DNA of 64,000 nt from Streptomyces lydicus (GTDB lineage Bacteria; Actinomycetota; Actinomycetes; Streptomycetales; Streptomycetaceae): contig NZ_RDTE01000003.1 of assembly GCF_004125265.1 (NCBI RefSeq), positions 7,626,001-7,690,000 of the forward strand, read 5' to 3'. The translations under genes were made by a program, and so were the position numbers. How positions within the stretch are numbered: position 1 is the stretch's first letter; every line of letters begins with the position of its first letter. Below are positions 32,116 to 41,109 of this stretch, one piece after another. The notes under the pieces are model-generated. The model ran no database searches. It was given only the letters and a program-made list of their open reading frames with translations, and was not told where the DNA came from.

Positions 32116-33324
32116 GTGTCCTCCACCCCCTCCCTGCCCCTCACGCGCACCCGTGTCGTCATCGTCGGTGCCGGGCCCGCCGGGCTCACCGTCGCGAATC
32201 TGCTGCGCGCCGCCGGAGTCGACTGCGTGGTGCTGGAGACGGAGAGCAGGGAATTCATCGAGCAGCGGCCACGCGCCGGGTTCATGGAGGAGTGGGCGGT
32301 GCAGGCGCTGGCCCGGCACGGGCTGGCCGACCGGCTGCTTGAACGCGCCCAAACCCAGGGGGACTTCGAGTTCCGCTTCGACGGCGAGCGGCACATCATG
32401 CCGACGGCACAGCTGTCGGGGCGGCACCACTACGTCTATCCACAGCCGCTGCTGGTCACCGACCTGGTGGCGTCGTATGTGGACAAGGCGGGCGGGGAGG
32501 TGCGCTTCGGCGTACGCGACGTGGAGTTGCACGACATCGACGGGGACCGGCCGGCCGTCTCCTACACCGACCCGGTGACCGGCGCCCGGCACCGCATCGC
32601 GTGTGACTTCATCGCGGGCTGCGACGGTGCGCGCGGGGTGAGCCGGGCGGCCATACCCGCCGGCCGGGCGGTCCTCACCCGCCATGACCACGGTGTCGCC
32701 TGGCTCGCGCTCCTCGCCGAGGCGCCGCCGTCCGCCGACGGTGTGGTCTTCGGCATCCATGAGCGCGGATTCGGTGCCCATATGGCCCGTAGTCCTCAGG
32801 TCACCCGCTACTACCTCCAGGTCGATCCGGGCGAGGACGCAGAGAACTGGTCGCACGGCCGGGTGTGGCACGAGCTGCACTCCCGGCTCGCCGCCACCGG
32901 CGCCCCGCCGCTGACCGAAGGGCCGCTGATCGAGAAGGCGGTCCTGGACATGCACGACTACGTGGTGGAGCCGATGGAGTACGGCCGCCTCTACCTGGCG
33001 GGCGACTCGGCACACCTGGTGGCGCCGATTGCCGCGAAGGGCATGAACCTGGCACTCCACGATGCCCTGTTGCTCGGCGAGGCGCTGATCGCGCACTACC
33101 AGGGCGACGACGGAGGCCTCGAAGGCTATGGGCAGGCCTGTCTGCGGCGGGTCTGGCACTACCTGGAGTTCTCGCAGTGGCTCTCCTATGCGCTGCACGG
33201 TGCCTCGTCCGGTGATCGCATGAAGGCGGGCACCGCCGCCGCGCGACTGCGGCGGCTGCTGGGGTCCCCGTCGGCGGCCAAGGCGTTCGCCGGGCTGTAC
33301 CTCGGCGAGGAGGCGGATCTGTAG
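32116..33324 (+). CDS. pobA: 4-hydroxybenzoate 3-monooxygenase (PobA-type)
   Basis: About 402 residues, a class A flavoprotein hydroxylase: FAD dinucleotide fold VVIVGAGPAGL, the substrate/FAD segment EQRPRAGFMEEWAV, the DG motif FIAGCDGARG and the GD motif YLAGDSAHLVAP followed by AKGMNLALHDA. The whole pattern matches p-hydroxybenzoate hydroxylase, which forms protocatechuate with NADPH and O2. No pca ring-cleavage genes are adjacent, so its product must be processed elsewhere. The GTG at 32116 follows AAGGGA. The preceding sortase operon is probably separate. Confidence 0.86.
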   Translation: MSSTPSLPLTRTRVVIVGAGPAGLTVANLLRAAGVDCVVLETESREFIEQRPRAGFMEEWAVQALARHGLADRLLERAQTQGDFEFRFDGERHIMPTAQLSGRHHYVYPQPLLVTDLVASYVDKAGGEVRFGVRDVELHDIDGDRPAVSYTDPVTGARHRIACDFIAGCDGARGVSRAAIPAGRAVLTRHDHGVAWLALLAEAPPSADGVVFGIHERGFGAHMARSPQVTRYYLQVDPGEDAENWSHGRVWHELHSRLAATGAPPLTEGPLIEKAVLDMHDYVVEPMEYGRLYLAGDSAHLVAPIAAKGMNLALHDALLLGEALIAHYQGDDGGLEGYGQACLRRVWHYLEFSQWLSYALHGASSGDRMKAGTAAARLRRLLGSPSAAKAFAGLYLGEEADL

Positions 33325-33538
33325 TCCCGGCGGGCTGTGCCTCGGCGGGGACAAGGATCTGTAGTGTCGTGACCGACGCACCCGAAACCGCATGTCCGTG
33401 GGGTGATTCACATCCCTGAGTGGGGTGGGCTCCCGGCGGGCCGGGTACGCGGCCACGTGATCGCCGGGCGAGATACCGTTGTGAAGTGGTAGAAATTCGG
33501 CGAAAAGCATCGCTGAAACTCCGAGGAAGGGAGACGTC

Positions 33539-33616
33539 ATGTCGTCGAAGCGCCGTCGTAAGAAGAAGGCCCGTCGCAAGAACGGGGCCAACCACGGCAA
33601 GCGGCCGCAGTCCTGA
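33539..33616 (+). CDS. 25-residue highly basic protein
   Basis: A tiny frame starts at an ATG with an excellent GAGGAAGGGAG. Of 25 residues, 12 are Lys or Arg (MSSKRRRKKKARRKNG start). It is followed at once by a strong hairpin, giving it a complete small transcription unit. I recall near-identical peptides in other streptomycetes, sometimes next to translation genes; an RNA- or ribosome-binding role is plausible but unproven. Confidence 0.7.
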   Translation: MSSKRRRKKKARRKNGANHGKRPQS

Positions 33617-33657
33617 ATCAAGGACGGTGACCTGAGGGACCTCCCCGAGGGGGTTTC

Positions 33658-33701
33658 TGTGGGCTCCTCGCCTCCGTTCCGGCGGACGCGAGGGGCCCAC
33701 A
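33658..33701. terminator. Strong hairpin terminator
   Basis: A 19-bp stem (33658-33676 with 33683-33701, two mismatches, one a potential G-U) and a 6-nt loop, between the small basic protein gene and the convergent serine hydrolase gene; probably bidirectional. Confidence 0.75.
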
Positions 33702-33742
33702 GTGGTCACCGCATCCCGACCCCGGTCCCGGTCCCGGTCCGG

Positions 33743-34972
33743 TCAGGGCCTGGTCAGCGCATCGGCTATGCGCTGGGTGGCCTGCACCTGGGTGGCGTCG
33801 CGACGGGTCGGGTTGAAGGAGATGACCACGCGCCGCTGTTGGTCGCGGGTGGCGAACAAGGCGGAGCAATAGCCGTACCGTTCACCGGTCTTGCCCCACA
33901 GTGTGATGCCGTTGACCGTGACGGTCTGCAGGCCGGCGGAGTAGTGCGCGGGGCTGCCGTCCAGCATGCGCACCTCGTCGGGCGGCAGGGTGAACATCCG
34001 CTCCAGCTGACGAGGCGGCAGAAGTTCGCCCGAGAACAGGGCGGTCAGGAAGCGGTCCAGGTCACCGGTGTGGGAGATCATCTCGCCCTCACCCCAGGCG
34101 AGCGACTGGTCGAACGCGGTGATGTCCAGCAGGGAACCATCCGTCATCTTCATATAGCCGTGCACATGAGGCCTGTGAAGGCGCGGGTCGTTGCCGGGTA
34201 CGGAGGTGTGTCGCAGGCCCAGCGGGCGCAGAATGCGACGGGCGATCACTTCGCCGTAGGGGCGGCCCGTCAGCCCCTCGATCAGCAGTGCCAGAAGGAC
34301 GTAATGGATGCCCCGGTACTCCTGCTTGGTGCCCGGGGTGAATTTCATGGAACCGTGCGAGACCAGTGCCACGATCTGGTGGGGCGTCCACCGGTCGTAG
34401 CGGTGCCGGGCGATCGACTCCGGGGTGGACAGGTCATAGGGCGGGGCCTGCCCGTCGGGCAGCCCGCTGGTGTGCTGCAGCAGTTGTAACAGCGTGACCG
34501 GCGGGAAATGCGCCGGCAGCAGACCCGGGAGACACCGCTGGACCGGTGTCTCCAGCGGGAGCCGGTGTTCGGCCGCGAGCTGCAGCACCACCGTCGCCAC
34601 GAACACCTTGGTGATACTGCCGATCCGGAAGGTGTCCCGCTCATGGATCTCCCGGCCGGTGTCCCGGTCGGCGACGCCGGCGGTGCCGTACCACCGTCCG
34701 GCAGCGCCGCTCACCCGCAGCTGGCAGCCGGTCAGCTGCGGATGCGCGAGGTCACCGACGGCGGCCCGCAGCGCCGGCACATTCAGCGGAGGAACGGGCA
34801 CGGGCGCCGGGCCGGGACGAGGCGGGTGACCGTCCGGCGCGCGGGGCGCGGGCGGACGGGAGGAGGCCCGCGCGGGCCCCGCTGTCGTGGCGGCCACCGC
34901 ACCGGACAGCGCAGCGCCCACAACCACCCTGCGGGGTAAGGGGGAAGAGTTCGTAGAGGCAGAAGGTCTCAT
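33743..34972 (-). CDS. Secreted beta-lactamase-fold serine hydrolase (DD-peptidase/class C-like)
   Basis: About 409 residues: a Tat-like N-terminus (LPRRVVVGAALSG), a Pro-rich linker, then the penicillin-binding fold. The nucleophile motif is SITK (Ser119, Lys122), HTSGL is conserved, and the third motif WGKTG (about 362-366) is intact. The second motif, normally Tyr-x-Asn, reads EYRGIHY: Tyr219 is kept but the asparagine is glycine (221). The enzyme may be a D-alanyl-D-alanine carboxypeptidase, esterase or amidase of this fold. The ATG is at 34972; the gene ends at the bidirectional hairpin. Confidence 0.82.
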   Translation of the reverse strand: MRPSASTNSSPLPRRVVVGAALSGAVAATTAGPARASSRPPAPRAPDGHPPRPGPAPVPVPPLNVPALRAAVGDLAHPQLTGCQLRVSGAAGRWYGTAGVADRDTGREIHERDTFRIGSITKVFVATVVLQLAAEHRLPLETPVQRCLPGLLPAHFPPVTLLQLLQHTSGLPDGQAPPYDLSTPESIARHRYDRWTPHQIVALVSHGSMKFTPGTKQEYRGIHYVLLALLIEGLTGRPYGEVIARRILRPLGLRHTSVPGNDPRLHRPHVHGYMKMTDGSLLDITAFDQSLAWGEGEMISHTGDLDRFLTALFSGELLPPRQLERMFTLPPDEVRMLDGSPAHYSAGLQTVTVNGITLWGKTGERYGYCSALFATRDQQRRVVISFNPTRRDATQVQATQRIADALTRP

Positions 34973-35058
34973 GCAGGACAGCTTTCCGTGCGCCGACCGC
35001 GCTGCCTTCAGGGATCTCCCTGATCCGCCCCTGAGCTGCCCCTGAACGACCTCGGGAC

Positions 35059-35418
35059 GTGGTGTCCGGCAGCCCTCCGTGTCCGCCGGCCCTCCGGTGT
35101 GCGGTGGTGCTGGTCGGGCCGGGCCGCTATGAAGTGGTGGTCGGCACGGCGCTCGCCCTCGCGGTGGCGATCGTCGTCATCGGCCGCACCCGCCATCCGG
35201 GCGGCTCCTTCAAAATCCTGGAGATTGCCGATGTCGTCTTCTTCGCGGCGATGGCGGTCATCGGTATCTTCGCCTCCCCGGGCACACTGCGCTGGTTGGA
35301 GACCGCCCCTCGCCGGCCGAGCCCGATACGGACGGCCAGGCGTGACGGCGGCAGAAATGCCCTGATCGCCCGACGTTCGAGCCCACGCCGACACCGCTTT
35401 CGCCGACGCCGGCTCTGA
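35059..35418 (+). pseudogene. Probable remnant of a membrane protein gene
   Basis: The stretch VGPGRYEVVVGTALALAV, VVIGRTRHPGGSFKILE and ADVVFFAAMAVIGIF looks like a conserved two-helix portion of a larger membrane protein. After LRWLET the sequence degenerates into Arg-rich residues, as expected after a frameshift or deletion, and upstream codons are not protein-like. No ribosome site is seen. The rest of the 484-bp gap (34973-35456) holds only a hairpin at its right end. Confidence 0.35.
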
Positions 35419-35460
35419 CGCCGCTTTCGCCGACGCCCGGGCCGACGAAGGCGGCGTCAG
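35415..35460. terminator. Hairpin overlapping the DUF899 stop codon
   Basis: CTGACGCCGC pairs with GCGGCGTCAG, extended by TTCG/CGAA and several more pairs with mismatches. The right arm contains the stop codon of the minus-strand DUF899 gene. Confidence 0.55.
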
Positions 35461-36272
35461 TGGTGGGGACCGTGCCGGCCGAGGGTCTCCACGGGGGCCG
35501 CGCCGGGGCGGGTCCACTGGGGCACGGGCCGGCTGGTCGGGCCCCAGGTGGCGACGCCGTCGGCGTCCGTGCGCCAGTACCAGCAGGCCTGACGGCCCTC
35601 GGCCGGGTGCCCCTCGCGGACATCACCGATCACGGGACGGCCCTCGGGGTTGTCCTCCCACGCCTCGCCGCGGCCGTAGGGCGTCATGTCGAGCAGGCCG
35701 AGGGATCCGTTGACCGGCTCGTTGCCGCGGCCCGTTGTGGAGTAGGTGAGGAACACACGGTCGCCGTCGCGCAGGAAACAGAGGAGGTGGCCCATCTGCC
35801 CGCCGATCGGCGCCGGCACGCCCCGCACCGAGTACCAGGGCTGGGTGTAGCCCATGAACTCGACGTAGCGAGCCACCTCGTCCCACGGTCCCGAGGTCAG
35901 GACGGCGAACGAGACGCCCCGGGCTCCCAGGTAGACGGCGTCCTTCATGTGCCAGACCGTGGTGGTGCAGCCCTCGCACTGCCCCTGGTGCGGCGCGCCG
36001 TCGTACCACATGTGCTGATAGACCACGAGCTCGTCGCGCCCCTGGAACAGGTCGAGGAACGGGACCGGCCCGTCGGCGCCGGTGACCTGGACAGTGCCGT
36101 CGAGCTCGACCATCGGCAGCCGCCGCCGGGCCGCGGCGATCGCGTCGCCCTCATGGGTGTGCGCCTTCTCGCGGACCAGCAGTTCCTCGCGCGCCGCCTG
36201 CCAGGTGGCCAGGTCGACGACCGGCGGCTTGCCGGGAAGGTCGCTGCTCGTGTTGCCGGGCGTGGTCGTCAT
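35457..36272 (-). CDS. DUF899 thioredoxin-like family protein
   Basis: 271 residues. The thioredoxin-like signature of DUF899 is clear: LLVREKAHTHEGDAI, RRLPMVELD, FLDLFQGRDELVVYQHMWYD, CEGCTTTVWHMKD and a late LLDMTPYGRGE with WYWRTD. The CEGC pair (about 95-98) could be redox active. The role is unknown; these genes occur in oxidative or xenobiotic contexts. The ATG follows GGAGGACACC. A monooxygenase gene is divergent on the other side. Confidence 0.85.
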   Translation of the reverse strand: MTTTPGNTSSDLPGKPPVVDLATWQAAREELLVREKAHTHEGDAIAAARRRLPMVELDGTVQVTGADGPVPFLDLFQGRDELVVYQHMWYDGAPHQGQCEGCTTTVWHMKDAVYLGARGVSFAVLTSGPWDEVARYVEFMGYTQPWYSVRGVPAPIGGQMGHLLCFLRDGDRVFLTYSTTGRGNEPVNGSLGLLDMTPYGRGEAWEDNPEGRPVIGDVREGHPAEGRQACWYWRTDADGVATWGPTSRPVPQWTRPGAAPVETLGRHGPHH

Positions 36273-36464
36273 GGTGTCCTCCGTGGTGTCTCGTGCCGTC
36301 CGCGTCGTACGGCGTCGTACGGCTTCCTGCGGCTTCCTGTGACGCTCACCGGAACAGACGCGCGGCGCGGCCCGAACTCATCGGGGCGAAGGGGCACCCT
36401 CCGCCGGGCCTGCCCGGACCCCCTCGGGCTGACAAGTTCACGGGCGCGCTCTTAGACTCGGGGG

Positions 36465-36788
36465 ATGATCTTCATTGTCGTCAAGTTCCCCGTGAAACCC
36501 GAGTACGTCGAGGAGTGGCCGCAGCACGTCGCATCCTTCACCGGCGCCACCCGCGCCGAGCCCGGCAACCTGTGGTTCGAATGGTCCCGCAGCATCGAGG
36601 ACCCGAACACCTATGTCCTGGTCGAGGCATTCAAGGACGACGCCGCCGAGGCGCATGTCAATTCCGACCACTTCCGCGCCGGAATCGAGACGATGCGCCC
36701 GCTGCTGCGTCGTACTCCGGACATCGTGAGCACCACCATCGAGGGTGCGAACGGCTGGAGCGCGATGGGCGAGATCACCATCGACTGA
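36465..36788 (+). CDS. Putative quinol monooxygenase (ABM domain)
   Basis: 107 residues, a single dimeric alpha/beta barrel (ABM) domain: IFIVVKFPVKPEYVEEWPQ, RAEPGNLWFEWSRS and VLVEAFKDDAAEAHV with HFRAG. Family members oxidise quinols or anthrones without a cofactor (YgiN, ActVA-Orf6 types). The ATG has GGGGG just upstream and a TTAGACT hexamer nearby, so the leader is very short. Convergent with the fusion hydrolase. Confidence 0.85.
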   Translation: MIFIVVKFPVKPEYVEEWPQHVASFTGATRAEPGNLWFEWSRSIEDPNTYVLVEAFKDDAAEAHVNSDHFRAGIETMRPLLRRTPDIVSTTIEGANGWSAMGEITID

Positions 36789-36829
36789 GGAAGGCCCCGA
36801 CCGCTACCCCCGACCGCTACCCCCGACCG

Positions 36830-38221
36830 CTACGGCCGGGCCGGCGTCACCAAGTGGCCGACAAACCAGTCCCTGGCGAGGTCGGCAACCTGCTGGAGGG
36901 CCCCGCGTTCCTCGAAGAGATGGGTGGCGCCGGGAACGATCTCCAGGCGGGTCTCCGCGCGCAGCGCCGCCTCGGCCTCCCGGTTGAGGTCGATGACCAG
37001 GGGGTCGTTGCCGCCCACGATGAGCAGCGTCGGCGCCCGTACGGCGGGGAGCAGCGGCTCGGCGAGGTCGGGGCGGCCGCCGCGGGAGACCACGGCAGCG
37101 ATGTCCGCGTCGGGGGTCGCGGCGGCCCGTAGTGCCGCCGCCGCCCCGGTGCTGGCGCCGAAGTAGCCGATCGGGCCCGCGAAGCGGCCGCGCAGCCACC
37201 CGGTGGCGTCCGCCAGCCGCTCGGCGAGGGTTTCGGTGTCGAAGACGTTCGACCGGTGGGCCTCCTCCGCCGGTGTGAGCAGATCGAAGAGCAGGGTGCC
37301 CAGGCCCGCTTCGTTCAGGGCCGCGGCAACCAGCCGGTTACGCGGGCTGTGCCGGCTGCTGCCCGAGCCATGGGCGAACATCACCACTGCCAGGGCCCCC
37401 GCCGGTACGGTGAGGTCCCCGGTGAGCCGGACTCCGGCGGCGTCGATCGCCACCTCCTCAGCCACGTCCTTTTCCTCCGCTGCAGACGTCTCCGCTGCCG
37501 CTCGCGCACCCGTTGTCCGGCCAGAGGCCCCGGTGGCCGGCTCGGGTCCGGCCGCGGCCTGTGCCGACGAGGCCTGTGCCGACGAGGCCTGTGCCAGCAA
37601 GGAGACGACCTCGTCGTCCGGGGTCTGGGAGAAGTCCTGGTACCACTCGCCGACGGCGGAGAAGGCGAACGGGGTGGAGAGGCAGACGAATTCATCGGTC
37701 GAGCCGCGCAGCCGCTCGGCCGCGTCCGGAGGCGCCACGGGTACCGCAAGCACCACCCGGGCCGCGCCCTGTGCGCGTACCACCTCGCATGCGGCGGCCG
37801 CGGTGGCGCCGGTCGCGATCCCGTCGTCCACGACGATCGCCGTACGCCCGGTGAGGTCGAGCCGTTGCCGCCCGGCGCGGAAGCGCTCCGCCTGGCGGGT
37901 GAGCTCCGCCGCCTCGGCGTGCTCCACGGATGCCAGGTCCGCCTGGCCGAGCCGGCCGCGGCGGACGATATCGTCGCTGATCACCCGTACGCCGCCTTCG
38001 CCGATGGCGCCGAAACCCAGCTCGCGCTGGTAGGGGACCCCCAGCTTGCGGACCACGATCACATCGAGCGGCGCGCCGAGCGCCCGGGCCACTTCGAAGG
38101 CCACCGGGACCCCGCCACGCGGCAGGCCCAGCACGACGGGCTCATCCCCCCGCAGGTGCCCCAGCGATTCGGCGAGGCGGTGCCCCGCATCCGCACGGTC
38201 AGTGAACAGCACAGGGTGCAC
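36830..38221 (-). CDS. Phosphoribosyltransferase - alpha/beta hydrolase fusion
   Basis: 463 residues. Residues 1-210 form a type I phosphoribosyltransferase domain (GLPRGGVPVAFEVA, VVRKLGVP, PRPP motif VVDDGIATGATA). An Ala/Ser/Glu linker with QASSAQASSAQ joins it to a dienelactone-hydrolase-like domain: HGSGSSRHSPRN, nucleophile GYFGASTG, acid GGNDPLV and histidine GATHLFEE. Both active sites look intact. Such fusions occur in actinobacteria; a role in nucleotide or stress metabolism is unproven. The start at 38221 lies close to a weak AGGGGG. Confidence 0.85.
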   Translation of the reverse strand: MHPVLFTDRADAGHRLAESLGHLRGDEPVVLGLPRGGVPVAFEVARALGAPLDVIVVRKLGVPYQRELGFGAIGEGGVRVISDDIVRRGRLGQADLASVEHAEAAELTRQAERFRAGRQRLDLTGRTAIVVDDGIATGATAAAACEVVRAQGAARVVLAVPVAPPDAAERLRGSTDEFVCLSTPFAFSAVGEWYQDFSQTPDDEVVSLLAQASSAQASSAQAAAGPEPATGASGRTTGARAAAETSAAEEKDVAEEVAIDAAGVRLTGDLTVPAGALAVVMFAHGSGSSRHSPRNRLVAAALNEAGLGTLLFDLLTPAEEAHRSNVFDTETLAERLADATGWLRGRFAGPIGYFGASTGAAAALRAAATPDADIAAVVSRGGRPDLAEPLLPAVRAPTLLIVGGNDPLVIDLNREAEAALRAETRLEIVPGATHLFEERGALQQVADLARDWFVGHLVTPARP

Positions 38222-38355
38222 CCCCTAGCCAGGGGAGACGGTAGCTGCGTTCACACCTCACTTCGAAATAACCCCATCCGCGGGGGCTTCGCAAGTCGGG
38301 CCGGGCGGATCCCGCTCACCGCCCGGCCCGCCCGGATGGTGGCTACCGTCGGCGT

Positions 38356-39156
38356 ATGAAGGGAATCGGAGCGGTCCTGATCGATATCGACGGCGTGCTC
38401 ACCGTGTCCTGGAAGGCGCTGCCCGGCGCGGTGGCGGCCATGGAGCGGCTGCGCGCCGCGGGACTCCCGCTGGTACTCGTCACCAACACCACCTCGCGGA
38501 CCCGTGCCACGGTCGCCGGACGGCTGGCCGACGAGGGTTTTCCCGTCGGCGCCGACGACATCCTGACCGCGCCCGCCGTCACGGCGGCCTATCTGCGCGC
38601 CCACCATCCGCACGCACGCTGCCGGCTGATCAACAGCGGTGAGGTCCGGGCGGATCTGGCCGGTGTGACGCTCGTGGGGGAGGAGGCCGGCGACGAGGGC
38701 TGTGAGGCACCGGAGGTGATCGTGTTCGGCGGCGCGGGGGAGGAGTTCAGCTACCCGGCTCTCAACAGCGCCTTCCGGCAGCTGCAACGCGGCGCCCGGC
38801 TGATCGCCATGCACCGCAATCTGTACTGGCGTACGGCGGACGGGCTCGATCTGGACACCGGCGCCTTCCTGGCGGGGCTGGAGCGGGCGGCGGGGGTCGA
38901 GGCAACGGTCACCGGCAAACCGGCCGAGGCCTTCTTCGCCACCGCCTTGGCGCACGTCGGTGCCCCGGCCGCGGAGGCGCTGATGGTGGGCGACGACATC
39001 GCGTCCGACGTGCTGGCGGCCCAGCGCTGCGGGATCACCGGTGTGCTCGTCAAGACCGGCAAGTATCTGCCGGAGACGCACCGGGCGGCCGACGGTACGC
39101 CTGACCACGTACTCGATTCCTTCGCGGGTCTGCCCGGTCTGCTGGGCCTGGCGTGA
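38356..39156 (+). CDS. HAD-superfamily IIA hydrolase (LHPP/NagD-like)
   Basis: 266 residues: HAD motif I LIDIDGVLT (10-18), motif II VLVTNTTSRT, motif III lysine in TGKPAEAFF and motif IV MVGDDIASD, with the class IIA cap between II and III. It is similar to phospholysine phosphohistidine inorganic pyrophosphate phosphatase (LHPP) proteins; the physiological substrate is uncertain. No Shine-Dalgarno is seen, but TACCGT lies a few bases before the ATG, so translation may be leaderless. Convergent with the DHFR-like gene. Confidence 0.85.
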   Translation: MKGIGAVLIDIDGVLTVSWKALPGAVAAMERLRAAGLPLVLVTNTTSRTRATVAGRLADEGFPVGADDILTAPAVTAAYLRAHHPHARCRLINSGEVRADLAGVTLVGEEAGDEGCEAPEVIVFGGAGEEFSYPALNSAFRQLQRGARLIAMHRNLYWRTADGLDLDTGAFLAGLERAAGVEATVTGKPAEAFFATALAHVGAPAAEALMVGDDIASDVLAAQRCGITGVLVKTGKYLPETHRAADGTPDHVLDSFAGLPGLLGLA

Positions 39157-39180
39157 CGGTGCGAGGGACGACACGGGCGG

Positions 39181-39765
39181 TCATCCCGTGGCCGGGTCCC
39201 CGGCGCGCCGGTAGTGGAGGAGGACGACGCCGTTGCCGAAGGACCGGGTTCCGGCGAGCCGCAGAGAGGCCGAGGTCATGGCGTCCGCGGTCCGGAAGAG
39301 GGGTTTGCCCCGGCCGATGAGGACCGGATGGACGTAGACGCGGTACTCGTCGATCAGGTCGTGCGCCATGAACGCCGCGGCGAGATCGGCACCGCTCAGC
39401 GCCAGATCTCCGCCCGGCTGCGCCTTGAGCGCCGTGATCTCCTCGGGGACGACCTCGCGCATGATGGTGGTGTTCCAGTCGGCCGCTTCCAGGGTCCGGG
39501 AGAACACGATCTTGGGGGTGTCCCGCCAGATCCCGGCAAATTCCGCCATGGGCCCGGTGATCGAGGGGTCGGCGTCCGCGGTCGGCCAGAACTCCGCCAT
39601 GAGCTCGTGGGTGACCCGGCCGCTCATGAAGGCGCCCATCTGCCGGAGCTTCTCGTTGAGGTGCCGGTGGAGTTCGTCGTCGACCTGATGCCAGTCGATC
39701 TGGCGGTCCGGTCCCTCGATGAAGCCGTCAAGGGACACCGACATCGACAAGATGATCTTTCTCAT
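39181..39765 (-). CDS. Dihydrofolate reductase family protein (RibD C-terminal-like)
   Basis: 194 residues starting MRKIILSMSVSLDGFIEG, the typical opening of DHFR-like proteins of the YyaP/RibD_C group, followed by GRVTHEL, KIVFSRTLE, GGDLALSGADLAAAF and YVHPVLIGRGKPLF. They bind NADPH and reduce flavin precursors or unknown substrates. There is no folate-pathway context. The ATG follows AGGAC. Confidence 0.83.
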   Translation of the reverse strand: MRKIILSMSVSLDGFIEGPDRQIDWHQVDDELHRHLNEKLRQMGAFMSGRVTHELMAEFWPTADADPSITGPMAEFAGIWRDTPKIVFSRTLEAADWNTTIMREVVPEEITALKAQPGGDLALSGADLAAAFMAHDLIDEYRVYVHPVLIGRGKPLFRTADAMTSASLRLAGTRSFGNGVVLLHYRRAGDPATG

Positions 39766-39953
39766 CACGGTCCTCGCTGAAGTCCTCGGGGCCGGGGTCC
39801 GCCGGAGTCCATCAGGGCCGCAAGGGCCAAAGGGGCCCACCGGGGGCCACCGGGGTCCGCCGACCGGGGTGGCACCAGTGTGCCGGGGCGGGCGCGGTGG
39901 TGGCGGGTGTGCGCTCCGCCCGGCGCGCCGGGCCGGGAGGGCGTGCGCCGTCG

Positions 39954-40781
39954 TCACCCCGGGTCGCCAAGCAGCGCCGCGATCTCCGCGGCGGTCCAGT
40001 GCCCCTCGGCTCCCGGGCAGCCGGCAAGGTACTCGGCGGCCCGGCGCGCGCTCCATCCGTGGGCGGCGACGATGCCGGCCGCGATGTGCCGCAGGTAGGC
40101 CGCCGAGGGCGGGTTCATGGCGACGTCCTTGCTGCTCCACGGGGAGGTAAAGGTCAGCACCGGGTAACCGTCCAGCAGTCCGGCGCACACCAGGGTTTCG
40201 TACCGGCCGGGTCCGGTCCGCGCCCGGCCGCGGGTCAGGACCTCCGTCAGGTCGAGATCCCGGCCGGGCTCCCGGTGCATCTCCTGAGCGGCGATATCGG
40301 AGAACTGAGATAGCGTCAGAAGATAGCTCTGGGCGGGCAGTTCGGTGCAACCGGGAAGCGGGTGGCCGACTGTGCCACCGAGCCCTCGGACGGTTGATCC
40401 ACCGGGCCGCCGGTCGGCCGCGCTTCCGCCGGGTGCGCGATCCATCTCCGGGCCCGGGCCCGGGTCGGGTTCGGGTTCGGAGGCGGCACCGGAGCCGGGG
40501 TCGTAGAAGGCTCTGCCGCCGGTCCACACCTGCGATTCCGTGGCGAAGTAGAGCAGACCGGGCAGCATGACCGGTGCCGTACGCGCGGGCGGGCGGGGGT
40601 CCCGGCAGCCCGGGTGGGTGCGCAGCCCGCCAGGGGGTCGCCCGCCGGCCAGATAGCAGGCCAGGCGCTCGGCGTGCATGTTGGAGCCGTATGCGGCGTA
40701 CCAGAGACGGCGGACGGGAGTGAGACGGCGTACGGCTTCGGGGGAGCGGTCGAGGGCTTCGAGGCGTTGGGGCCTGGTCAC
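39954..40781 (-). CDS. Gamma-glutamylcyclotransferase-like protein
   Basis: 275 residues. The GGCT-fold substrate loop WYAAYGSNM (about 27-35) is clear, with GLLYFATESQVW and GGRAFYDPG after it, and YETLVCAGLLDGYPVLTF and SAAYLRHIAAGI in the C-terminal half. Databases often mislabel this group as histone deacetylase. An Asp/Pro/Glu insertion at about 97-130 is low complexity. The substrate is unknown. The ATG at 40781 is the first in frame, but codons from about residue 23 also fit a GTG start. Confidence 0.7.
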   Translation of the reverse strand: MTRPQRLEALDRSPEAVRRLTPVRRLWYAAYGSNMHAERLACYLAGGRPPGGLRTHPGCRDPRPPARTAPVMLPGLLYFATESQVWTGGRAFYDPGSGAASEPEPDPGPGPEMDRAPGGSAADRRPGGSTVRGLGGTVGHPLPGCTELPAQSYLLTLSQFSDIAAQEMHREPGRDLDLTEVLTRGRARTGPGRYETLVCAGLLDGYPVLTFTSPWSSKDVAMNPPSAAYLRHIAAGIVAAHGWSARRAAEYLAGCPGAEGHWTAAEIAALLGDPG

Positions 40782-41109
40782 GTCCTCACGCTACGCGGCC
40801 CGGACCGCCACGGCGGCGTCCTGCGGGGGCCGCGGCGCCCGGCAAGGCCGGTGGCGCCCGGCAGGCAGGATCCGTGGCCTCGGGCGGGACCGTGGCCTCG
40901 GGCGGGGACCGCGGCCTCCGGCAGGGGCCGCAGCCTCCGGCACGGGCAGCGGTGCCCGGCAGCCCCCCCGGCCTCCGGGCCGCGCGTCCGTGGCGCCGGC
41001 GCCGCGATGTGGTGAAGCGCAGGTGAACGAACCGGATGACCGGTGTGATGTGGCTTGATCATTTCCCCTACGGGTTTTGCCGCGAGTGGTCTGGAGATGC
41101 GCACTGCAC

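Noticed and set aside
32116..33324. Start of an aromatic catabolism cluster at pobA
   Set aside because: No pca genes or regulator are adjacent.
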